Assembly (NCBI RefSeq): GCF_000414115.1
Contig: NZ_AOPZ01000218.1
Location: 1-40,300 of the forward strand
Source: Streptomyces aurantiacus JA 4570
GTDB taxonomy: Bacteria > Actinomycetota > Actinomycetes > Streptomycetales > Streptomycetaceae
Direction of reading: 5' to 3'
DNA: 40,300 nt
In this document: piece by piece, positions 16,032 through 24,203 of the stretch
Layout of the letters: each line of letters starts with the position of its first letter
How positions within the stretch are numbered: the first letter of the stretch is position 1
Translations under genes and position numbers: made by a program
The notes under the pieces: model-generated
What the model saw: only the letters and a program-made list of their open reading frames with translations
What the model was told of the DNA's origin: nothing
Databases searched by the model: none

Positions 16032-16268
16032 ATGCGTAACCGCACGATCCTCGCCGCAGCCGCCCTGGCCGTCGTCACCGTCGCAGGCGGCGCCGGCACC
16101 GCCATGGCCGACGCCGGAGCAGGCGCCAAAGTGGCCAACTCTCCCGGTGTCCTGAGCGGCAACGCCATCCAGGTCCCCGTCAACCTCGGCCTCAACCTCT
16201 GCGGCAACACCGTGGACGTCCTCGGGCTGCTCAACCCCGCAACCGGCAACAAGTGCAAGAACCACTGA
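16032..16268 (+). CDS. short chaplin (hydrophobic aerial-hyphae surface protein)
   Basis: 78 residues: a signal peptide (MRNRTILAAAALAVVTVAGG, cleavage about AMA-DAG) and one chaplin domain with the family pattern SPGVLSGNAIQVPVN ... LCGNTVDVLGLLNP ... GNKC, including the two conserved cysteines (Cys57 and Cys75) that form a disulfide in the family. Chaplins assemble as amyloid-like films on aerial hyphae and at air-water interfaces. The protein has no sorting signal, so it belongs to the short, secreted class. The chosen ATG follows a strong GGAGGTAAGCCC; an in-frame ATG 11 codons earlier only adds non-signal residues. It is monocistronic with strong downstream hairpins. Confidence 0.93.
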   Translation: MRNRTILAAAALAVVTVAGGAGTAMADAGAGAKVANSPGVLSGNAIQVPVNLGLNLCGNTVDVLGLLNPATGNKCKNH

Positions 16269-16353
16269 CCAGTCGGCGAGTGCCGCGCACGGCCGTGCCG
16301 CCTCCCACAACTTGATACGCCGCCGTCTCCGCATGACGGGGAGGCGGCGCCCA

Positions 16354-16383
16354 TCGCCCCGTCGCACACCAGCGACGGGGCGA
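16354..16383. terminator. strong hairpin after the chaplin gene
   Basis: TCGCCCCGTCGC (16354-16365) pairs perfectly with GCGACGGGGCGA (16372-16383) around a 6-nt loop ACACCA. A second, imperfect GC-rich hairpin (about 16318-16350) precedes it. Together they probably terminate chaplin transcription and isolate the next gene. Confidence 0.75.
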
Positions 16384-16436
16384 CTCCATGGCCGGTCCCG
16401 GCGTTTCGGTACGGCGCCTTCGGTGAGGATCACCGG

Positions 16437-17420
16437 ATGACGATGACCCCACACCCCGAAGCCCCCCATTCCGTCCCGCCCTCGCCGCTCCCCCATCTCG
16501 ACGCCGCCGCGCTCGCCCGGCTCGTCCCGATGGGTGCCGCCGTCGACGCCGTCGAGGAAGTGCTGGTCGGCGGCGGACTCGACCCGGAGGCCGAACCCGC
16601 GCGGTCCGTCGTCGGCGTGACGGGGGGTCAGCTCCTGCTCATGCCCTCGTCGACCGCTGCGTACGCGGGCGTGAAGGTGGCGTCCGTGACCCCCGGCAAC
16701 CCCGCCCGCGGGCTCCCCCGCATCCAGGGCCTCTACCTCCTGCTCGACGGCGCCACCCACCAGCCCCTGGCCCTGCTCGACGGCATCGCCCTCACCTCGC
16801 TGCGCACGCCCGCCGTGTCGGGTGCGGCGATCCGGCGGCTCGCCGTGCCGGAGGTCCGGCGGCTGCTCGTGTTCGGGACGGGGCCGCAGGCATGGGGGCA
16901 CGTGGAGGCGGTACGGGCGGTGCGCCCCGGCCTCGCGCACGTGGACGTCGTGGGGCGCGACCGGGAGCGCGTGGCCGCGTTCGTGGAGCGGTGCCGGGAT
17001 GCGGGTCTTGAGGCGGCGTCCGCGGCACCGCAGGACGTCGCGGGCGCCGACGTCGTGTGCTGCTGCACGACGGCGCGCGAGCCGCTGTTCGACAGCGCGC
17101 TGCTCGCCCCGCACGCGACGGTCGTCGCCGTCGGCTCGCACGAGCCCGACGCGCGGGAGGTCGACGAGCGGCTGCTCGGCCGGGCCACGGTCGTCGCCGA
17201 GTCCCGGTCCGTGGCGATGCGCGAGTGCGGCGACATCGTGCAGGCCGTGGCCGTCGCGGAGTTCGACCTCGGGCGGCTGCGCACCCTGCCCGAACTGGCA
17301 CGCGGCGAGGTGCCCGTCGACGCCGACCGCCCGCGCCTGTTCAAGTCGGCGGGCATGGCCTGGGAGGACCTGGCGGTGGCGGTGGCGGCGTACGAGAAGT
17401 GGCGGACGGCCGACGCCTGA
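16437..17420 (+). CDS. ornithine cyclodeaminase / mu-crystallin family protein
   Basis: 327 residues. Family blocks in order: GVKVASVTPGN (the Lys-containing substrate loop), GLPRIQGLYLLLDGATHQPLALLDG, TSLRTPAVSGAA, the dinucleotide-binding loop LVFGTGPQAWGHVEAV, VGRDRERVAAF, ADVVCCCTTAREPLF and VGSHEPDAREVDERLL. Members are NAD(P)-dependent cyclodeaminases or imine and ketimine reductases (ornithine, alanine, ketimine); the substrate cannot be fixed here. The start is one of two ATGs three codons apart; I used the first, after GGTGAGGATC. The final codons and stop lie in the first unit of a 36-bp tandem repeat. Confidence 0.88.
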   Translation: MTMTPHPEAPHSVPPSPLPHLDAAALARLVPMGAAVDAVEEVLVGGGLDPEAEPARSVVGVTGGQLLLMPSSTAAYAGVKVASVTPGNPARGLPRIQGLYLLLDGATHQPLALLDGIALTSLRTPAVSGAAIRRLAVPEVRRLLVFGTGPQAWGHVEAVRAVRPGLAHVDVVGRDRERVAAFVERCRDAGLEAASAAPQDVAGADVVCCCTTAREPLFDSALLAPHATVVAVGSHEPDAREVDERLLGRATVVAESRSVAMRECGDIVQAVAVAEFDLGRLRTLPELARGEVPVDADRPRLFKSAGMAWEDLAVAVAAYEKWRTADA

Positions 17421-17522
17421 CACGCCCTCATCAAGCGGCCGCCCGCTGGCGCCTGACACGTACTCAGCAGGAGACGTCCGCTGGGCGCCTGACACCTACT
17501 CAGCAGGCGCCCGCCCATCGGC
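17415..17522. repeat. 36-bp tandem repeat, three units, spanning a stop codon
   Basis: Units start at 17415, 17451 and 17487, each with GCCTGACAC; units 2 and 3 also share TACTCAGCAGG. The TGA in unit 1 is the stop codon of the cyclodeaminase-family gene, and because the period is 36 bp the TGA of units 2 and 3 stays in the same frame. Units are diverged. There are no spacers, so it is not a CRISPR array. Confidence 0.9.
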
Positions 17523-17548
17523 AGTCGGCACGCCGCCCCGCCGCACCC

Positions 17549-18814
17549 TCACTCCACTGTCACCGGATGCCGCACCACCGCGTCGAACAGGTACCCCTGC
17601 GCGTTGTGCGCGGTGGTGTCCGGCTGGGTGCGGCCCGACGTGTCCGTGGCGCGGGCGAGCAGCACCGCCGGGCCGGGGGTGCGCGGACGCCAGTCGGCGG
17701 ACCAGCGCACCCAGGAGCCGGGCCGGGGTACGTCGTGCAGGCGCGCGCGGCGCCATGTGGTGCCGTGGTCCGTGCTGACGTCGACGCGGGCCACGGCGCC
17801 GCCGCCGGACCAGGCGCGGCCGGTCAGGCGGTGCCGCTCACCGGCGCGCAGGCTCGCGTTCCAAGGGAGTTCGAAGACCGACTTGAGCGCCTGACGGGTG
17901 AGCGGGGCCGAGCCCTCCGCCGGCTGCCCGGGCCCGAACAGGCGGTAGAAGTCGGTGTTCCAGGGCGAGTAGAGCGGGGTCGCCGACACCTCGATGTCGC
18001 CGACCCACTTCACGGACGCGATGCCGACCCAGGACGGCACGAGGACGCGCACGGGGTGGCCGTGGTCGGGCGGCAGCGGCTCGCCGTTCATCTCGTACGC
18101 GAGGAGCACGTCGTCCAGGGCCTTGGCGAGCGGCAGCGGGCGGCGCACCCGGCCGAGGTTCGTGCCGTCCGCCGTCACGTAGTCGTCGTCGAGGCCACGC
18201 GGCATGATGTCCACCGCGCGGTGCGACAGGCCCGCGCGGCGCAGGACTTCGGCCAGCCGGACGCCGCGCCAGCGCGCGGTGCCGATCGCGCCGAGCGTCC
18301 AGGCCGTGCCCGCCACGGGCTGCCCCTGCTGGGTCGCGAAGAGACTCCGCCCGTTGCCCGCGCACTCCACGTACGCCGTGCGCGTCGTCGACGGCAGCCG
18401 CGCGAGGTCGGCGAGCGTGAACTCCCTTGCCCCGCCGGTCAGTCCGTCGCCCCAGACCGTGAGCTTCCAGGCGGCGGCGTCCAGCCGCGGGGTCGTGGTG
18501 TGGTTGCGTACGAAGAAGTGGGAGGCGGGGGTCAGATGTCCGGTGCCCGCCAGCGACGCGAACTTCGTCTCGGCGTTCGTGCCGCGCACCGTGAACAGCT
18601 CTTCGGGCAGCGGCTTGACGATGCCCGACGCCGTCGCGGCGGTCGCGTGCGGGGCGGCGAGCGCGGCGGGGACGGACGCCGCGAGGCCCGCGGCGGCGGC
18701 GAGCCGCAGCACGTCCCGGCGCCCGACGCCGTCGGCGCGGGCCTTCCCGGCGAGCCACTGCCTGAGGCGTCGGCGGTCGTAGGCGGTTTCGGTGAGCGGT
18801 TCCCTGGGCGTCAT
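17549..18814 (-). CDS. sulfite oxidase-family molybdopterin enzyme, Tat-exported
   Basis: 421 residues. The N-terminus has a twin-arginine signal (GRRDVLRLAAAAGLAASVPA, residues 31-50), pointing to folded export. The molybdopterin domain shows HFFVRNH, the Mo-ligand Cys151 in AYVECAGNGR, PMRGLDDDY-type residues (IMPRGLDDDYV) and GHPVRVLVPSWVGIASVKWV. The C-terminal dimerisation domain starts about residue 295, with GRAWSGGGAVARVDVSTDHG. There is no cytochrome or heme domain, so electrons must go to a partner. Family members oxidise sulfite or reduce S- or N-oxides. A probable Cys-Cys leader peptide upstream supports a link to sulfur metabolism. Start ATG at 18812-18814 behind GGAAGG. Confidence 0.9.
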   Translation of the reverse strand: MTPREPLTETAYDRRRLRQWLAGKARADGVGRRDVLRLAAAAGLAASVPAALAAPHATAATASGIVKPLPEELFTVRGTNAETKFASLAGTGHLTPASHFFVRNHTTTPRLDAAAWKLTVWGDGLTGGAREFTLADLARLPSTTRTAYVECAGNGRSLFATQQGQPVAGTAWTLGAIGTARWRGVRLAEVLRRAGLSHRAVDIMPRGLDDDYVTADGTNLGRVRRPLPLAKALDDVLLAYEMNGEPLPPDHGHPVRVLVPSWVGIASVKWVGDIEVSATPLYSPWNTDFYRLFGPGQPAEGSAPLTRQALKSVFELPWNASLRAGERHRLTGRAWSGGGAVARVDVSTDHGTTWRRARLHDVPRPGSWVRWSADWRPRTPGPAVLLARATDTSGRTQPDTTAHNAQGYLFDAVVRHPVTVE

Positions 18815-18952
18815 GAGGCGGCCTTCCGCGGTGGGCGTGGCGGGCGGGTACGACGGTCTCTCGGGTGCGCGAAGTCCCGTGCGCCGTGCGGACGTGGGTG
18901 ACGCGGCGGCGTACGGGAGCGTGGAGCTGCTACGGAGCGACGGACGAGAAGA

Positions 18953-19027
18953 TCAACAACAGCCGGGCGCGGGCAGCGCGCGGGCCCGAAGGGCGCCGAT
19001 GGCGGGGCTGCTCAGGCTGAGGATCAT
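18953..19027 (-). CDS. probable leader peptide ending in Cys-Cys
   Basis: A 24-codon reading frame starts MILSLSSPAIG and ends ALPAPGCC, then TGA. Its two last codons are TGT TGT, a rare Cys codon at this GC content. TAGCAT (TANNNT -10 form, 19039-19034) ends 6 bp before the ATG, which suggests a leaderless transcript starting at the ATG. It lies 138 bp upstream of the sulfite-oxidase-family gene on the same strand. Cys-rich leaderless small ORFs upstream of sulfur genes are known as cysteine-responsive attenuators in mycobacteria; the same role here is inference. The 18815-18952 leader contains no other gene that I can see. Confidence 0.6.
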   Translation of the reverse strand: MILSLSSPAIGALRARALPAPGCC

Positions 19028-19113
19028 GGCGACATGCTACGAGGCCGCGGCGGCACCCGCCACGGCCTCGGCTCCCTGCGCGCGCGGTGCGGCCGCGACT
19101 TCGTACGCCGGGA

Positions 19114-19722
19114 CTACGGCGTGGTCGTCGACACGACGTACACCATCGGATGCCTGGGGTTGGAGCGGTTCACCACGATGTCCTGCGTGGGCGTCGGGTT
19201 CTTCTGCTGGTGGGTGACGCCGTACCAGGGGCCGGGGCCGGTGAACTCCCAGCCGACGACCTTCTGGTCGCGCTTGCTGATGGTGAAGTCGTCCGGCTTC
19301 AGCGCGCTCACGCCCTGGCCGGTGCCGGTCTCCTTGAGGAACTTGTCCAGGCCCTTGTTGCTGGTGAGGAACTGGACGTAGAGGCGGCTGGTGCGCCAGT
19401 TGTTCGTCTCGTAGTAGGCGACCTCTTCGGAGTACGGCGGGATCGGCACGTCGTACAGGCGGCGCTGGACCTTGGAGGGCCAGCCGGCGGTGAGGCCGGT
19501 CGCGGAGTACTTCTTCTCCTTGTCGCGGCCGCTGTTGCGGCTCTGGTTCGCGGAGATCAGCAGATAGACGGCGGGCACGCCGATGAGCAGCACGATGATC
19601 GTCGCCGTGAGCCAGCGGCGGCGGATCATGTGGCGGCGGTCCTCCGGGGGACGCCGCTCCCGGTCGCCGGGGCCGGGCGGGCCCGGCAGGTCCGGGGACG
19701 AGGGCTGGCGGGGCACGGTCAT
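19114..19722 (-). CDS. single-pass membrane protein of unknown function
   Basis: 202 residues. A proline-rich, basic cytoplasmic N-terminus (about 33 residues) is followed by one membrane segment (WLTATIIVLLIGVPAVYLLI, about residues 37-56) and an extracytoplasmic domain of about 145 residues. The domain is rich in Tyr and Trp and has no cysteine (NNWRTSRLYVQFLTSNKGLD, VVGWEFTGPGPWYGV). I recognise no family. The ATG directly follows the TAG of the ROK kinase gene (TAGATG), so the two are translationally coupled and the protein may work with the sugar-kinase/transport system or report on the wall. This placement is the only functional clue. Confidence 0.8.
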   Translation of the reverse strand: MTVPRQPSSPDLPGPPGPGDRERRPPEDRRHMIRRRWLTATIIVLLIGVPAVYLLISANQSRNSGRDKEKKYSATGLTAGWPSKVQRRLYDVPIPPYSEEVAYYETNNWRTSRLYVQFLTSNKGLDKFLKETGTGQGVSALKPDDFTISKRDQKVVGWEFTGPGPWYGVTHQQKNPTPTQDIVVNRSNPRHPMVYVVSTTTP

Positions 19723-20880
19723 CTACTGGGATCCCTGGGCGGTGCGGTCGTTGGAGCGGCGGGCCTCGGCGTAACGCTCATAGCGTTCGTAGCGCTCGAC
19801 GCGGCGGCGGTTGGCGCGGCGGAAGCGGCGGGCCACCAGGCGGGCCAGGTCGGCGGCGCCCACCATGCCGGCCTCGGGGCCGAGCTGGGCGCGGGCGATG
19901 CGGGCCTCGGGGCGGTAGCCGCGGCCGGTGAGGTGGCGGCGGAAGGCGTCCCGGGCCGGGCCGATGAGCAGGTCGTCGGCCGCGCTGACGCCGCCGCCGA
20001 TGACGAAGCAGGACGGGTCGAGGGCCGCCGCCAGGTTCGCGATGCCGACGCCGAGCCACTGGCCGATGTCCTGGAGCAGCTCGACGCACATCGCGTCGCC
20101 CTCGCGGGCCAGCTCGGTGATGACCGGTCCGGTGATGTCCGGGATGTTGCCCTTGACGCGCTCGATGATGCCGTACGCCACCGGGGAGTCCGCGGCCGCC
20201 AGCTCGCGGGCCTCGCGGACCAGGGCGTTGCCGGAGCTGTACTGCTCCCAGCAGCCGCGGTTGCCGCACGGGCAGCGGTGGCCGCCGGGCACGACCTGCA
20301 TATGGCCGAACTCGCCCGCGACGCCGAACTTGCCGCGCTTGACCTGGCCCTCCTCCAGGATGGCGCCGCCGATGCCGGTACCGAGGGTGATCATGACCAG
20401 GTGGTCCTCGCCGCGGGCGGCGCCGAAGCGCCACTCGGCCCACGCGGCGGTGTTCGCGTCGTTGTCCACGAGCACGGGGACCGCGAGGCGGCCGGAGATG
20501 CGGTCGCGCAGGGGTTCGTTGCGCCAGGAAAGGTGCGGGGCGAACAGGACGCGGTTGCGGTCCGCGTCCACCCAGCCCGCGGCGCCGATGCCGACGGCGT
20601 GCACGTCGTGCCGGTCGGACAGGTCCAGGACCAGCTCGACGATGGTGTCCTCGACCACCTTGGGGCTCTTGGACTTGTCCGGCGTCTCGGTGCGCAGGGT
20701 CTCCAGGATGTTGCCGTCGGCGTCCACGACGCCCGCCATCACCTTCGTGCCCCCGATGTCGATGCCGACGGTGGGCACGCGGGGCGCCGTCAGATGGGAA
20801 CGGCGCTCACGCGTGCCCACGGTCCGCAGAACGGTGGCTCGTGCGGAGCCGCGGTGCGTGAGGTCGCGGTAGGTGCTCAT
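19723..20880 (-). CDS. ROK-family sugar kinase (glucokinase-like)
   Basis: 385 residues. ROK kinase motifs are complete: phosphate loop VGIDIGGTKVMAG (about residue 39), catalytic Asp in VLVDNDANTAAWAE, GTGIGGAIL and the zinc motif GEFGHMQVVPGGHRCPCGN followed by RGCWEQ (CxCGxxGCxE). It has no helix-turn-helix, so it is a kinase and not a ROK repressor. The N-terminal extension of about 36 residues and the Arg/Tyr-rich tail (RVERYERYERYAEARR) are unusual. Cytosolic; it phosphorylates an imported sugar with ATP. It lies downstream of the sugar ABC genes but is separated from them by a 116-bp dyad element that could reduce read-through. Confidence 0.92.
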   Translation of the reverse strand: MSTYRDLTHRGSARATVLRTVGTRERRSHLTAPRVPTVGIDIGGTKVMAGVVDADGNILETLRTETPDKSKSPKVVEDTIVELVLDLSDRHDVHAVGIGAAGWVDADRNRVLFAPHLSWRNEPLRDRISGRLAVPVLVDNDANTAAWAEWRFGAARGEDHLVMITLGTGIGGAILEEGQVKRGKFGVAGEFGHMQVVPGGHRCPCGNRGCWEQYSSGNALVREARELAAADSPVAYGIIERVKGNIPDITGPVITELAREGDAMCVELLQDIGQWLGVGIANLAAALDPSCFVIGGGVSAADDLLIGPARDAFRRHLTGRGYRPEARIARAQLGPEAGMVGAADLARLVARRFRRANRRRVERYERYERYAEARRSNDRTAQGSQ

Positions 20881-21005
20881 CGCGCCGATTCTGCCTCACT
20901 CTCGCGGGGGCGCGCACAACGGGACCGGGGTGCTGGGCACACCCCGGTCGGGCCCCGGGGGCTGAGGTGCCCCGCACTTCCGGGCGGGGGAGGTCTGGTT
21001 CCCTC

Positions 21006-21121
21006 AGGGGCGCGGGGAACTGCGCGCTCAGCCGAAGAAAAGCCGCAGACGCGTCTGCTCAGTCCTCGGCAGACGCGTCTGCGGCTTGTTCGTGGCTGGT
21101 CGCGCAGTTCCCCGCGCCCCT
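21006..21121. repeat. 116-bp palindromic intergenic element with nested stems
   Basis: Outer arms of 21 bp (21006-21026 and 21101-21121, sequence GGGGCGCGGGGAACTGCGCG in the left arm) are perfect inverted copies. Inside lies a 19-bp perfect stem (21040-21058 / 21069-21087, core GCCGCAGACGCGTCTGC) with a 10-nt loop. I recall the outer arm as an abundant Streptomyces intergenic sequence. It sits between the ABC ATPase gene and the ROK gene on the same strand and may act as a transcription-attenuating or mRNA-protecting structure. Confidence 0.9.
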
Positions 21122-21138
21122 TACGGGGCCCGGTGCGC

Positions 21139-21996
21139 CTACGGGGCGTCCCCGTGTTCCTTGAGGTCGGGCTCCGGAGCCCGTTCTAGCTCGTGACGGA
21201 GGTCGTCCAGCTCTGAGCCACCCGCCATCTGGCGGGTAAGTTCGTCGAGGGTGATCTCGTCGCGGGCATGGCTGCCAGACATCGTGCCGCGCTTGAGGAG
21301 GACGAAACGGTTGCCGACCAGGTACGCGTGGTGCGGGTTGTGGGTGATCAAGACCACGCCGAGCCCGGCGTCGCGGGCGGCGGCGACGTACTTGAGGACG
21401 ACGCCGGACTGCTTCACGCCAAGAGCCGCCGTCGGCTCGTCCAGGACGAGAACTTTCGCGCCGAAGTACACGGCGCGGGCGATCGCCACGCACTGGCGCT
21501 CGCCGCCGGACAGCGTGCCGATGGGCTGGTCCACGTCGCGCAGGTCGATGCCCATGCGGAGCAGCTCGGCGTGCGTGGTCCGGCGCATGACGTCGACGTC
21601 CATGCGCTTGAGGGGGCCCACCCCCTTCGTCGGCTCGGAGCCGAGGAAGAAGTTCCGCCAGACCGGCATCAGCGGGACGACGGCCAGGTCCTGGTAGACG
21701 GTCGCGATGCCGCGGTCCAGGGCCTCGCGGGGGCTGGAGAGCCTGGTGTCCTCGCCCTCGATGCGGAAGGTGCCCGCATCGTGCTGGTGCAGACCCGCGA
21801 TGATCTTGATGAGGGTGGACTTGCCGGCGCCGTTGTCGCCGAGCACGCAGGAGATCTCCCCGGCGTGCACTTCGAGGGAGACGCCTTCGAGGGCCCGGAT
21901 GTTGCCGTAGTACTTGCTGACGGCGTCGAGCTCGACGAGGGGCGTGCGGTCGCCCGGGGCGGGCGCCTCGGTGGTGTCTGCGGCCTCAGTCGTCAT
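21139..21996 (-). CDS. sugar ABC transporter ATP-binding protein (single-domain, CUT2-type)
   Basis: 285 residues. Walker [10 protein letters not shown] (53-61), Q-loop [10 protein letters not shown], signature [14 protein letters not shown], Walker [13 protein letters not shown] and H-loop VLITHNPHH are all present. It contains one nucleotide-binding domain, whereas many ribose/xylose-type ATPases are tandem double-domain proteins of about 500 residues; single-domain forms work as homodimers. The ATG overlaps the permease stop (ATGA). It powers uptake of a sugar or cyclitol together with the upstream permease and the two binding lipoproteins. Peripheral, cytoplasmic face. Confidence 0.94.
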   Translation of the reverse strand: MTTEAADTTEAPAPGDRTPLVELDAVSKYYGNIRALEGVSLEVHAGEISCVLGDNGAGKSTLIKIIAGLHQHDAGTFRIEGEDTRLSSPREALDRGIATVYQDLAVVPLMPVWRNFFLGSEPTKGVGPLKRMDVDVMRRTTHAELLRMGIDLRDVDQPIGTLSGGERQCVAIARAVYFGAKVLVLDEPTAALGVKQSGVVLKYVAAARDAGLGVVLITHNPHHAYLVGNRFVLLKRGTMSGSHARDEITLDELTRQMAGGSELDDLRHELERAPEPDLKEHGDAP

Positions 21997-23045
21997 TTCG
22001 TCGCCTCCGCGCGCTTGCGGACCCAGGCGTTCAGCAGGGTCGCGAGGAGCAGCATCGCTCCGAGGAAGAACTTGAACCAGTCCGGGTTCCACTCGGCGTA
22101 CACGATGCCCTTGCTGGTCATGCCGAAGATCAGGGCGCCGACGGCGGCGCCGACCGCCGAGCCGTAGCCGCCGGTGATCAGGCAGCCGCCGATGACGGCC
22201 GCGATGATGTAGATCAGTTCGTTGCCGACGCCCTCGCCGGACTGCACGACGTCGTAGTTGAACAGCAGGTGCTGGCCGGAGACCCAGGCGCCGAAGGCGA
22301 CGCCCATGTACAGGCCGATCTTGGTGCGGCCCACCGGCACGCCGACCGCGCGGGCCGCCTGCTCGCCGCCGCCGACCGCGAAGATCCAGTTGCCGGCGCG
22401 GGTGCGCAGCAGGATCCAGGTGGCGACCGCGATCATGGCGAGCCACCACACGATGGTGATCTTGAAGTCGACGTCGCCGATGGTGATCGTGGAGGCGAAG
22501 ACGTCCTTGGCGGAGGAGAAGCCCTCCATGTCGGAGATCGACTTGGTGGAGACGGTGCCGCTGATCAGCTTGGTGAAGCCCAGGTTCATGCCGGTGAGCA
22601 TCAGGAACGTACCGAGCGTGATGATGAAGCTCGGCGGGTCCGTGCGGATCAGCATCACGCCGTTGAAGACGCCGATGGCGAGGGTGGCCAGGAGGGACAC
22701 GCCCACGCCGACCCAGACGTTCGCCGTCATCTGGTAGCTGAACATCGACGAGATCAGCGCGGACGTCGTGACCATGACGCCCGCCGACAGGTCGAACTCG
22801 CCGCCGATCATCAGCAGCGCCACCGGCACCGCCATGATGCCGATCGTGGACGCCGCGTACAGGACGGTGGCCAGGCTCGCGGCGCGCAGGAAGCTGTCCG
22901 CGACGACCGCGAAGAACAGGAACACCGCGACGGCGCCCACGACCGAGCCCAGCTCGGGCCGGCCGAGGAACTTCTTCAGCGGCGAGGTCTTGAGCAGCCG
23001 CTCGTCGGTCGCCGGCTTCCCGGGTGCGGGTGCTGTCGTGCTCAT
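21993..23045 (-). CDS. sugar ABC transporter permease (CUT2/BPD_transp_2 type)
   Basis: 350 residues with about nine to ten membrane segments. CUT2 permease features include [13 protein letters not shown] (the conserved segment of ribose/xylose permeases), [23 protein letters not shown] and the cytoplasmic loop [20 protein letters not shown] that contacts the ATPase. The ATG at 23043-23045 ([10 protein letters not shown]) overlaps the stop of the binding-protein gene, and its own stop overlaps the ATPase start, so the three genes form a coupled unit. Integral plasma-membrane protein; probably a homodimer as no second permease is encoded. Confidence 0.94.
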   Translation of the reverse strand: MSTTAPAPGKPATDERLLKTSPLKKFLGRPELGSVVGAVAVFLFFAVVADSFLRAASLATVLYAASTIGIMAVPVALLMIGGEFDLSAGVMVTTSALISSMFSYQMTANVWVGVGVSLLATLAIGVFNGVMLIRTDPPSFIITLGTFLMLTGMNLGFTKLISGTVSTKSISDMEGFSSAKDVFASTITIGDVDFKITIVWWLAMIAVATWILLRTRAGNWIFAVGGGEQAARAVGVPVGRTKIGLYMGVAFGAWVSGQHLLFNYDVVQSGEGVGNELIYIIAAVIGGCLITGGYGSAVGAAVGALIFGMTSKGIVYAEWNPDWFKFFLGAMLLLATLLNAWVRKRAEATK

Positions 23046-24055
23046 CGGGTCCCCCGCTTCGCGTATTCCTCCAGCTCGGCGGCCTGATCCTTGGTGATGA
23101 TCTGCGGTCCGGTGAGGACCGGCCTGCCGCCGCCGAGCACATCGGCGTTGTACTTGTACAGCCACAGCAGGTCCACGGCCTGGTAGCCCTGGAGGTACGG
23201 CTGCTGGTCCACGGCGAAGCCGAGCGCGCCGGACTTCAGGCCCGCGGCGACCTTCTCGTTGAGGTCGAAGGTGTCGATCTCGGCCTTGCTGTCGGCGCCC
23301 TCCTTGGCCTTCACGGCGGTGTCGGCGAAGGGCGCGCCGAGCGTGACGACGGCGTCGATGTCCTCGTCGGACTGGAGCTTGGCCTCGATGGCGGACTGCA
23401 CGTCGGGCATGTTGGTGCCCGTCACGTACAGGTTCTGCATCTTGCCCTTGAAGGTGGACTTGGCGCCCTCGCAGCGCTGCTCGTGGCCCACGTTGCCCTG
23501 CTCGTGCAGGATGCACAGGGCCTTCTTCTTGCCGCGCTTGGTCAGCTCCTCGCCGACGGCCTCGCCCGCGATCGTCTCGTCCTGGCCGATGTGGGTCAGG
23601 GCGCCGAACTTCTTGGACTCCTCCGAGCCCGAGTTCACCGTGATCACCGGGATGCCGGCCTTCTCGGCGCGGGCCACGGCGGCCTTCATCGCGTCCGGCT
23701 TGGCCAGCGTGACGATGATGCCGTCGACCTTCTTGTCGATGGCCGCGTCCACGAGCTGGGCCTGCTGCTGCGCCTCGTCGTCGTGCGAGTACAGGAAGTT
23801 GATGTTGTCCTTCACGGCCGCCTGCTTGGCGCCGTTCTGGACGATGTCCCAGAACGTGTCGCCGTCGCCCGAGTGCGTGACCATCGCGAAGGTCCAGCGG
23901 GGCGTGTTCACCGCCGCCTTGCCCTGCGCCTGAGATGCCTTGCGCGCGTCCTCGGCGCGCTTGCCCCCGGTGCTGCTGCAGCCCACGAGGGACGCCCCGA
24001 GCACCGCCACCAGCACGGCACCCACCGCACGTACTCCAGTCCCAACCCTTGCCAC
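23042..24055 (-). CDS. sugar-binding lipoprotein 1 (CUT2 type)
   Basis: 337 residues. The signal peptide ends in the lipobox ASLVGC (Cys26), giving a lipid-anchored extracellular protein. The type I periplasmic-binding-protein fold is visible: [89 protein letters not shown] and [18 protein letters not shown], as in ribose- and inositol-type receptors. I chose the GTG at 24053-24055, with GAAGGG 10 bp upstream. The gene is strongly similar to the upstream binding-protein gene, a tandem duplication, and its stop overlaps the permease start. Confidence 0.93.
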   Translation of the reverse strand: MARVGTGVRAVGAVLVAVLGASLVGCSSTGGKRAEDARKASQAQGKAAVNTPRWTFAMVTHSGDGDTFWDIVQNGAKQAAVKDNINFLYSHDDEAQQQAQLVDAAIDKKVDGIIVTLAKPDAMKAAVARAEKAGIPVITVNSGSEESKKFGALTHIGQDETIAGEAVGEELTKRGKKKALCILHEQGNVGHEQRCEGAKSTFKGKMQNLYVTGTNMPDVQSAIEAKLQSDEDIDAVVTLGAPFADTAVKAKEGADSKAEIDTFDLNEKVAAGLKSGALGFAVDQQPYLQGYQAVDLLWLYKYNADVLGGGRPVLTGPQIITKDQAAELEEYAKRGTR

Positions 24056-24077
24056 GTCGCCGTGCCCTTCTTGCTTT

Positions 24078-24104
24078 GCAGTGTTTGCAGTGCGTTTCGC
24101 AGTG
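24078..24104. repeat. three GCAGTG direct repeats before binding-protein gene 1
   Basis: GCAGTG at 24078-24083, 24087-24092 and 24099-24104; the first two belong to an exact TTTGCAGTG tandem pair. They lie 23-49 bp upstream of the minus-strand GTG start. Could be an activator site or chance. Confidence 0.35.
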
Positions 24105-24140
24105 CTCGCGGCCCAGCCGCGACCTGCCGTGCTTCTCGGT

Positions 24141-24171
24141 GCGGCCGGGTCCGCTGCCCGGACCCGGCCGC
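24141..24171 (-). terminator. intercistronic hairpin between the two binding-protein genes
   Basis: GCGGCCGGGTCCG (24141-24153) and CGGACCCGGCCGC (24159-24171) form a perfect 13-bp stem with a 5-nt loop. It lies 33 bp after the stop of binding-protein gene 2 and 86 bp before the start of gene 1. It could end most transcripts after the first binding protein or stabilise its mRNA 3' end. Confidence 0.7.
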
Positions 24172-24203
24172 CCAAGTATCGGTCACGCGGATCACCCGTG
24201 TGG

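Noticed and set aside
17415..17522. Possible CRISPR array (36-bp repeats)
   Set aside because: Units are directly adjacent with no unique spacers, are diverged, and there are no cas genes.
17057..18901. 614-residue open frame on the plus strand
   Set aside because: It covers the 36-bp repeat and the antisense strand of the sulfite-oxidase-family gene, which has an intact Mo-cofactor motif. No domain and no ribosome-binding site.
19723..20880. ROK protein as a transcriptional repressor
   Set aside because: There is no N-terminal winged helix and the kinase catalytic Asp and zinc motif are intact, so it was called a kinase.
19087..21189. 700-residue open frame on the plus strand
   Set aside because: It is antisense to the membrane-protein and ROK kinase genes, whose motifs are complete; long antisense frames are expected at this GC content. 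Composition (Ala, Gly, Arg, His) is that of a shadow frame, and it runs through the palindromic element.
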